Shown here: positions 1 through 5,100 of the stretch, one piece after another
Position numbering within the stretch: position 1 is the first letter of the stretch
How the letters are laid out: every line of letters begins with the position of its first letter
The notes under the pieces: model-generated
Database searches by the model: none
What the model saw: only the letters and a program-made list of their open reading frames with translations
Told to the model about the DNA's origin: nothing
Made by a program: the position numbers and the translations under genes
Assembly: GCA_002305755.1 (NCBI GenBank)
Contig: DBQV01000034.1
Location: forward strand, 1-17,934
Origin: Christensenella sp. UBA1385
GTDB lineage: Bacteria; Bacillota; Clostridia; Christensenellales; Aristaeellaceae
DNA: 17,934 bases
Reading direction: 5' to 3'

Positions 1-448
1 ATAAATAATCCCTCATAATTTTTATCTCATCTCTACCTAAAGTAACTACAAGGTGATTATCCGTAAGTCCACCATTCCAGAAGAATATCTTCCACTCAAC
101 ATAAATATCTTCTATCTCATATCCCGGCTGAACATAGGTGAATTTTGGGTCTTCCCTTCTATCAGATTGAGGATGCAGCACAAATATAAAATCCGGTTCG
201 ATGCAGACAATCTCCTTCACCTCTGAAAGTTCGTTATCCAAAAGCTTAGTTAAGCACTCTTCGAGTTCCTCCACTTCACAGCACAGTAATACTTCATCGC
301 TCTCTTTATGATAGTTCAACCAATCTCCAGATGAAAACAAAAAATCACACGAACACCACTGGCTATCCCAATTCTCTTTTGCGGATGGAACATAGCCATT
401 TATCCGTAGTTAAATTTCAATCCCAGCGGCATCAAGTTCTAACCACAT
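1..448 (-). pseudogene. Immunity-like protein (possibly WapI family), interrupted by an in-frame stop, runs off the left edge
   Basis: Reading leftward from an ATG at 448 (with GGGTGAG just upstream) gives a short start, MWLELDAAGIEI, then a TAA at 412-410. The same frame then stays open for about 136 codons to the window edge. Visible downstream features are the segments LRINGYVPS, ENWDSQWCSCDF, CIEPDFIFVLHPQ and VEWKIFFWNGGLTDNHLV. The acidic and Trp-rich composition and the closing GGLTDN-type segment resemble small cytoplasmic immunity proteins annotated as WapI-like in clostridia; this match is from memory and tentative. Such proteins normally neutralise a contact-dependent or polymorphic toxin. 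The stop sits where a CAA (Gln) codon would fit, so a C-to-T nonsense mutation is the simplest reading. No good alternative start lies close after the stop. It follows the small HTH gene by 40 bases and may share its transcript. No toxin gene is visible in the window. Confidence 0.5.
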
Positions 449-488
449 TTCATTCTCACCCTTTCTTGCATTTCATATTGCTTGAACT

Positions 489-704
489 CTATAAATTTTC
501 TCGCTTCACATAGGTCAGTTCAATATCGTATCCTAATGCCTCCATCATCTTTATAAAAGTATTGTTTACTACACCGTCCTGCTTTTTGATGATGCGATTT
601 ACATATGATTTCGTAGTTTGTATATCTTCCGCTATCTGTGCTTGAGTGGTGTTGTTCTCAATGCATTTCACCTTTACATCTAATTCAATATTATTTCTAA
701 TCAT
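489..704 (-). CDS. Small helix-turn-helix (XRE-like) DNA-binding protein, 71 aa
   Basis: The start was placed at the ATG at 704 because GAGGTG lies eight bases upstream; a longer open frame to 845 has no ribosome site and crosses a terminator. The protein begins MIRNNIELDV. It carries one helix-turn-helix in the segment QAQIAEDIQTTKSYVNRIIK (residues 21-40): 'TQAQIAEDI' is the first helix and turn, and 'TTKSYVNRII' the recognition helix. At 71 residues it is a stand-alone XRE-type domain with a short tail, a size common among regulators on clostridial mobile elements. It likely represses its own promoter or controls the immunity-like gene 40 bases downstream. It has its own consensus promoter (748-776), behind the terminator of the recombinase fragment, and shows no damage, in contrast to most neighbours. 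The operator is unknown. An antitoxin role is possible but not shown. Confidence 0.75.
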   Translation of the reverse strand: MIRNNIELDVKVKCIENNTTQAQIAEDIQTTKSYVNRIIKKQDGVVNNTFIKMMEALGYDIELTYVKRENL

Positions 705-747
705 ACTTCCCACCTCTTCACAACTTATTTCACATATCAGATAACTA

Positions 748-776
748 ATTATACCACCAAATTCTACGAAATACAA
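748..776 (-). promoter_or_regulatory. Sigma-A promoter of the small HTH gene
   Basis: On the minus strand TTGTAT (776-771) and TATAAT (753-748) are separated by exactly 17 bases. TGG directly precedes the -10 box, giving an extended -10. Transcription would start near 741, about 37 bases before the HTH start codon. Confidence 0.7.
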
Positions 777-810
777 TCCCTCCCCATGAAATGTTACAGA
801 AAAGCAACAG

Positions 811-837
811 AAAAACACCCTGCATTGCTGCAAGGTG
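811..837 (-). terminator. Rho-independent terminator of the recombinase fragment
   Basis: On the minus strand CACCTTGCA pairs with TGCAGGGTG (nine base pairs, one G-U) around a GCAA tetraloop, followed directly by TTTTTC. It lies 16 bases past the recombinase stop codon and insulates the HTH gene from upstream reading. Confidence 0.85.
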
Positions 838-852
838 CATTCCATACAAATA

Positions 853-2043
853 TTATCTTCTCACATCCACGCTTGTGCCGGACTTAAATTCTACAGTAAC
901 CCTTTCTCCGTAGACCGTTATTTTCTCAATCAGCCTGCGAACCAACTGCTCATCGTATTCGGTAATGTTCTGCGTCTGCTCTGCAAGGAACTGCTGCATT
1001 TCGCTGATTCGCTGTTTCATACCTTCACGCTCCGCATTATCCACTTGGGCATTCTGCTTTGCCTCACGAAGGCTATAAATCTCGTCCACAATGCTGTCGT
1101 AGTTTCCTTTTGCGTTTGCTACCTTCAGAAGTTCCTTCTGCAATTCTTCCAGTCGGGCATCAATCTCAGCAAGGGGAACACCATCTGTTCCGGTAAGCAC
1201 CGCCTCCACATTTCTCTGCAAAGTTTCACTTATCGTATCTTTTTTGCCAAGTGCCATGTTAATGGCTCGAACTACAAGATTTTGTAATTCTGATTCGTGG
1301 ATAGCGTCAGCATCGCAGGCTCCCGGACCGTGTTCCACCCTGGTGCAGCAACGCCACACAACGGATTGCTTACCATGATTATTCCATACAACCCTACGGT
1401 AGATGTCACCACATTTGGAACAGTACACGATACTGGATAATGCGTACTTACTGCTATAAACACGTTTCTTTCGGTTCTGTCTGCTATGAAGGTTGGCTCG
1501 TCTGACCATTTCCTCTTGCACCTGCATATAAAGGTCGCGGGGAATAATGGCTTCATGGCTGTTTTCCACATAATACTGCGGAACCAAGCCGTTATTCGGA
1601 ACACGCTTTTTCTCCAAGAAATCCACCGTATAGGTCTTTTGCAGAAGGGCATCTCCGATATACTTTTCGTTCTTGAGGATTTTCTGCAAGGTTTCCGGTC
1701 GCCATTTTTTCTTCCCGGCGCCTGTCAGAATACCGTCAGCCTCCAAGCCTCTGCCTATCTGCTGCAAACTTGCTCCTTCCAGGTATTCTCTGTAAATTCG
1801 TTTGACCACTTCCGCTCCATCAGGGTCAATAATCAACTGTCCTTTTTCATCCTTGGTATATCCAAGAAAACGGTTATGGTTCACAGTAATCTGTCCCTGC
1901 TGATAACGATACTGAAATCCCAACTTTACATTCTGTGACAATGACTGGCTTTCCTGCTATGCAAGGCTCGCCATAATGGTAAGCAGTACTTCGCCCTTGG
2001 CATCCATCGTGTTGATATTTTCCTTTTCAAAACACAGGTTCAT
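853..2043 (-). pseudogene. Large serine recombinase, N-terminal catalytic domain lost, with an internal amber stop
   Basis: The open part (853-1941, 362 codons from a TTG) matches the C-terminal region of large serine recombinases of Tn4451/TnpX type. The recombinase DNA-binding domain comes first (NHNRFLGYTKDEKGQLIIDP, then VKRIYREYLEG). A zinc-ribbon follows with cysteines near residues 174, 177, 198, 199 and 209, then a charged coiled-coil (about 245-340) and a basic tail. Upstream in the same frame is the conserved stretch NTMDAKGEVLLTIMASLA, then TAG at 1959-1957, then QESQSLSQNVKLG. Relatives have Gln at that position, so CAG changed to TAG. Further upstream only a few family residues remain (FEKEN). 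The catalytic serine and the resolvase domain are absent, and the sequence runs into the decayed Nudix gene. It can no longer catalyse integration or excision. It marks the segment as a former integrative or transposable element. A terminator follows at 811-837. Confidence 0.9.
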
Positions 2044-2053
2044 ATCTGGCACA

Positions 2054-2085
2054 AAAGCCCGCAAACCCGCTTAAACTTGGGCTTT
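2054..2085 (-). terminator. Weak terminator-like hairpin at the Nudix/recombinase junction
   Basis: On the minus strand AAAGCCC (2085-2079) can pair with GGGCTTT (2060-2054) across an 18-base loop, followed by TTGT. The long loop and short T-run make function uncertain. It overlaps the end of the Nudix remnant. Confidence 0.3.
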
Positions 2086-2471
2086 ACGCGAGAGTAAGCA
2101 TACCGTCTCCACGTGCCCCGGAACACGTCTATGGTATAGGTTATCCTTTGACAACCATCTGGCGTTCTCTGCTTCCAAGAGTTTTAGCTCTCCGTCGACT
2201 ACCTCACACCAGAAACAGTCCATCGAAAGGTGAAAGGCCGGATAGTCACATTCAATAATTCCAATCAGATCTCCTACTGTAATCTGCGTACCAGCTCTGC
2301 CTCTATTTCTCTTACAAGCGCCTGCTGAGGCGTTTCGCCTTCCTTAATCTTGCTACCTGGAAACTCCCACTAACCCTTAAACTTTCTATAAACTTTGGCT
2401 ATAGCAAATATTGATTTCTTCTCCTGCAGCAAATCACATATAACTGCTGTAACAACTTTAACTGTTTTCAT
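2071..2471 (-). pseudogene. Nudix hydrolase (MutT / CTP pyrophosphohydrolase-like), decayed
   Basis: From an ATG at 2471 the frame reads MKTVKVVTAVICDLLQEK, continues to FKG, meets TAG (2372-2370), then goes on WEFPGSKIKEGETPQQALVR. This is the Nudix box region of (deoxy)nucleoside triphosphate pyrophosphohydrolases, which in relatives reads G-Q-W-E-F-P-G-G-K. The stop therefore replaces Gln. A one-base deletion near 2290 breaks the frame after the Nudix helix. Restoring one A gives ELDTQITVGDLIGIIE, and the second frame runs on through FHLSMDCFWCEVVDGELKL to a TAA at 2073-2071. The box itself is also damaged: the first Gly is Ser, and REXXEE reads REIEAE, losing a metal-binding Glu position. 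The family cleans oxidised or unwanted nucleotides from the pool. This copy is inactive by three independent lesions. It lies eight bases beyond the SRA gene, so it probably once belonged to the same transcript. Confidence 0.85.
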
Positions 2472-2479
2472 AATGAAAC

Positions 2480-3241
2480 CTATATAAATTCGAACATGTT
2501 ATTATTCATGCAGAATTCATATCCCATCTTTTTCAATCCTACTCGTTCAAAATTGACATCGATAGAAGTACCGTTAATCTCTGTTATGGTTCCTACCCCG
2601 AATGCTTTATGCTTTACTCGCTTTCCAACAATCTCTGGTGGAATAACAACAGGAGGCTTTGATTCCGGCTTTTTAATGACAGGAGCAGTGGGTGTCGTCG
2701 TGATGAGCTTATTGCCATGCTTCTTTTTATCTGCAAGTACCTTTGCGTACTCAGCATCAACATTCTTTCCTCGTGTTTTATAATCCTCTAAATCTGTAAA
2801 AACAAACATAGCAGGCTTTTTGACATTGTTATCTGGTACAGGCCGAATCGGAAACATCCATACCTTTCTGTCGATTCCATCTTCTCCAGGCTGCGTTTCC
2901 ATATAAGGTTCATCTACAAGTTCGATTCTGCCACAATAAACATACTCTCCCGCATCTATCACCTCAAACAAATGAACATCGACATCGTTATGACCGCATG
3001 CAGCAAGTGTAGCATTCTGCGCCCAATCGATATTCTGGTCACCAGATTTACCCATCCCCGTATAATGAAGAACTCCTCCTATCCATTTATCATGATAGAT
3101 TCCCTTCGTATAATCTGAAACGATAACAAGAGTATTTGTCACCTTTGAACGACGCATTCCACCCATGTTTCCGCATTTAAATCTATCAACAATATCACTA
3201 TTTCTAAATGTTTCACCTATTTTTAGTCCTGGATCAAACAC
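2480..3241 (-). CDS. SRA-domain (modified-cytosine reader) protein with a Tudor-like C-terminal domain
   Basis: The start is GTG at 3241, with GGAGG nine bases upstream inside the end of the mcrC remnant; the two genes are five bases apart. Residues about 5-135 resemble the SRA-like domain of ScoMcrA-type modification-dependent restriction proteins: NMGGMRRSK, TLVIVSDYTKGIYHDKW, VLHYTGMGKSGDQN, VDVHLFEVIDAGEYVY and a closing FPIRPV. Such domains flip and read 5-methyl- or hydroxymethyl-cytosine. There is no HNH or other nuclease motif in the protein. After a Lys/Pro-rich linker (about 160-203), residues 204-253 (GKRVKHKAFGVGTI and onward) look like the small Tudor-like barrel at the C terminus of PcrA/UvrD helicases, which contacts RNA polymerase. 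The likely role is target recognition for the McrBC-like nuclease encoded just upstream. The frame is intact although its partner is not. The function is inferred. Confidence 0.7.
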   Translation of the reverse strand: MFDPGLKIGETFRNSDIVDRFKCGNMGGMRRSKVTNTLVIVSDYTKGIYHDKWIGGVLHYTGMGKSGDQNIDWAQNATLAACGHNDVDVHLFEVIDAGEYVYCGRIELVDEPYMETQPGEDGIDRKVWMFPIRPVPDNNVKKPAMFVFTDLEDYKTRGKNVDAEYAKVLADKKKHGNKLITTTPTAPVIKKPESKPPVVIPPEIVGKRVKHKAFGVGTITEINGTSIDVNFERVGLKKMGYEFCMNNNMFEFI

Positions 3242-3246
3242 AAGCT

Positions 3247-3733
3247 TTAACCTCCATCTATTATTCTGCAGCTACTGCCACTATATTGCGACAATATGTC
3301 TAAGAGCTCTTCCATGCTCTTCTCTATGTTAGCCACATCAACAAAGAACAACGAAACCGTCATGCCATCTCCGCTATCAAACGTAACACTTTCTCCATCT
3401 TTCATGGCATGGTTGATAGGATAAAGAAGCCAGATTTCTGACGTGTTGTATTTCTTGGAATACGCATACATCTGATACATGTCTGCCTGCGATATGCCAA
3501 AGTTGGCCCCTTTGTCATTGATGAGGCTTTTCCATTTGGTATCCAAAATAACAACACTTCCATCGTCTCTGGTAACAACAAAATCTGGTCTAAGAGCAAA
3601 TTTTCGATGCTTCTCACCATTCAATGTATTAAATAGGTAGTGTCCTTTGTCCTGAGCGAACCCCCAGTTAACTCTATTGAATATCTTTTCATGTTTCGTG
3701 CGACATATAACTCAATAAGTTACCCCAGAGAGT
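3247..3733 (-). pseudogene. mcrC: McrC-family restriction nuclease subunit, C-terminal fragment with frameshifts
   Basis: The open frame (3711-3247) ends with the PD-(D/E)xK nuclease core of McrC: FALRPDFVVTRDDGSVVILDTKWK, with Asp at the PD, then D and K of LDTK as the likely metal-binding set. Upstream HYLFN and NWGFAQDKGHYLF fit the family. Going further 5', matching residues continue only by changing frame twice: LIELYVARNMK lies in a second frame (a missing A in the AAAA run near 3687 would join it), and TLWGN in a third (a missing base near 3718). The whole N-terminal half is gone. McrC is the nuclease partner of the McrB GTPase in type IV restriction, cutting DNA with modified cytosine. 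No mcrB is present in the window. The remnant runs into sequence I cannot assign between 3734 and 3850, the likely island edge. The fragment could not form an active nuclease. Confidence 0.8.
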
Positions 3734-3850
3734 TTTGTTCTGCCCAATATCGAATCTGTCCGGATGCCAGAGAACACAGTATTACTGAGCTTTCGCGCCT
3801 ATTTTTCTCCGATTCTTGACCTCAACACCACCCGTCTCCACGCACCTGTT
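3734..3850. other. Junction between the A+T-rich island and the G+C-rich chromosome
   Basis: Base composition changes here from A+T-rich to G+C-rich, and the last recognisable McrC residues end at about 3733. The deacetylase stop codon is at 3853-3851. I saw no tRNA end, no clear terminator and no repeat that would define an attachment site. Confidence 0.4.
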
Positions 3851-5041
3851 TCATGGAAGATTCTCAAAAAAGTCATCTTTCGCGCTGTCCTCCCCCACCA
3901 GCGAGCGCACCAGCCCGAAGCGGGCGGCGCTGTAAGGCCCCTCCAGCTCCACGCTGAACTTGGCGCGCTGTGAGCGGTGCATGGAGAAGGCCTCGCGTGT
4001 CCGCTCGATGGCCGTCTGCCCACCCAGGCTGTCGAGCTCAGTTTCCCAGTCCATCACGATCGGATTCTCCTGATAGAGGTGCAGGTACAGCTTGGGCACG
4101 TCCCAGGTGCCAAAGGCCTCCGCGCTGTCCTGAAAGGCCGCTGCGTCCGCGGCTAATTCCAGCGCGGCCACTGCGGCCCGCGCCGTGATGATATGGGCCG
4201 GGTGCCCGTATTCCCCTTTCAGATCGTGGCTGAGCACCACCTGAGGCTTCAGCCTGCGGTACAGCGACACGATGTGGCTCTCCACCTTTTCCTGACCGCC
4301 CCAGACCCTATAGTTGTCGCTCATATGCTGTTTGCGCTTATCGCGGAAGGACCCGATATAGGGATAGTGGCGGATGCCCGCCGTCCACAGGCCGTTGAGC
4401 AGCTCGCTGCGGCGCAGCGGGTTGGAGCAGGTCATATAAGCCACCGCCACATCCTTGCCGCGCTCCAGCGCATAATAGGGCAGCGCGCCGCCCATCCACA
4501 GCAGTTCGTCGTCCGGATGCGCCACCAGCACCAGCAGATCCGCACGCTCCAGCGGCGGCTCCCACCGCTGCACGAAGTCCGGCGGTATCCTGCCCCGCGT
4601 CACAAAAAACTCGCTCAGGCCAAAGCCTGTGCCCTTTGCGCCGCGCAGGGCCAGCCGCAGTCTGTTCTGCCCTTCAAAAGGGATATAAAGATGCGGCAGA
4701 ACAGGGGCCCGCGTCGTATAAAAGGGCTCGCTCTCCTGACCGCCGTATACTTTGATCTCCGCAGGCTCCATGAAAAAGCAAAGGTAAAGCCCGCCCGTTT
4801 CCGTCCCCGGGGGCAGGCCGATATCGACCGTGATCTCCCGGTCGTCATACCTGGCGAAGAAGGATCGGTAATTCCTGTCCAGCGCCTTGCGCCATTCGCT
4901 TCGAAAGCCCGGGGTGCTCACGGTGCAAAGCGCCGTGATCTCTTCCCCCCGTTCCTCCGCCATCGCGGGTGCGGGCAGCAAAGCCAACAGCAGCAGAACC
5001 GCCAGCAGCCTTCTTGTTGCAGTACGCGTCCATAAAAACAT
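3851..5041 (-). CDS. Secreted PIG-L family deacetylase, 396 aa
   Basis: The start is ATG at 5041, with GGAGG seven bases upstream. The protein opens with a signal peptide: WTRTATRR, then a Leu/Ala core and a likely cut after PAPAMA (residue 28). Residues about 30-160 form a beta-rich N-terminal part without a recognised family. The PIG-L (LmbE-like) fold begins at about 168, with the zinc motif AHPDDE at 174-179 and the second motif HDLKGEYGHPAH at 272-283, both complete. These Zn enzymes remove acetyl groups from N-acetylglucosamine-type substrates (GlcNAc-PI, mycothiol or bacillithiol precursors, glycopeptides). Because the protein is exported and has an extra domain, a cell-wall or extracellular glycan is the likely substrate rather than a thiol precursor; this is inference. 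It follows uvrA on the same strand and has its own promoter overlapping the uvrA stop. Confidence 0.88.
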   Translation of the reverse strand: MFLWTRTATRRLLAVLLLLALLPAPAMAEERGEEITALCTVSTPGFRSEWRKALDRNYRSFFARYDDREITVDIGLPPGTETGGLYLCFFMEPAEIKVYGGQESEPFYTTRAPVLPHLYIPFEGQNRLRLALRGAKGTGFGLSEFFVTRGRIPPDFVQRWEPPLERADLLVLVAHPDDELLWMGGALPYYALERGKDVAVAYMTCSNPLRRSELLNGLWTAGIRHYPYIGSFRDKRKQHMSDNYRVWGGQEKVESHIVSLYRRLKPQVVLSHDLKGEYGHPAHIITARAAVAALELAADAAAFQDSAEAFGTWDVPKLYLHLYQENPIVMDWETELDSLGGQTAIERTREAFSMHRSQRAKFSVELEGPYSAARFGLVRSLVGEDSAKDDFFENLP

Positions 5042-5073
5042 GGCAGAGCCTCCATGAATAAAAGCCCTGCCAT
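5040..5073 (-). promoter_or_regulatory. Hairpin enclosing the deacetylase ribosome site and start codon
   Basis: On the minus strand ATGGCAGGGC (5073-5064) pairs with GCTCTGCCAT (5049-5040): ten base pairs with one G-U, and a 14-base loop that holds GGAG of the ribosome site. The 3' arm includes the first two bases of the ATG at 5041. It forms only in RNA started upstream of 5073, that is uvrA read-through. Confidence 0.5.
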
Positions 5074-5100
5074 TATACGAGGTCCTGCTCAGCCAAGCAA
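5072..5100 (-). promoter_or_regulatory. Promoter of the PIG-L deacetylase gene
   Basis: A perfect TATAAT (5077-5072) lies 17 bases after TTGCTT (5100-5095). The -35 box is formed by the last codons of uvrA. The expected RNA start near 5065 is about 24 bases from the start codon. Confidence 0.55.

Noticed and set aside
489..845. 118-aa version of the HTH protein starting at 845
   Set aside because: The extension reads through the recombinase terminator and the HTH promoter. The ATG at 704 has the ribosome site.
1957..2372. Amber codons read as Gln (recoded phage-like element)
   Set aside because: The HTH gene in the same segment ends with TAG, and neighbouring genes carry frameshifts and truncations, so ordinary decay explains the stops better.
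1..3733. CRISPR array, tRNA or attachment-site repeats in the island
   Set aside because: I looked for regularly spaced repeats, cloverleaf ends and flanking direct repeats and found none. The other attachment end would lie outside the window.
4193..5035. 280-codon open frame antisense to the PIG-L gene
   Set aside because: It overlaps the intact deacetylase on the opposite strand, has shadow composition and no domain.
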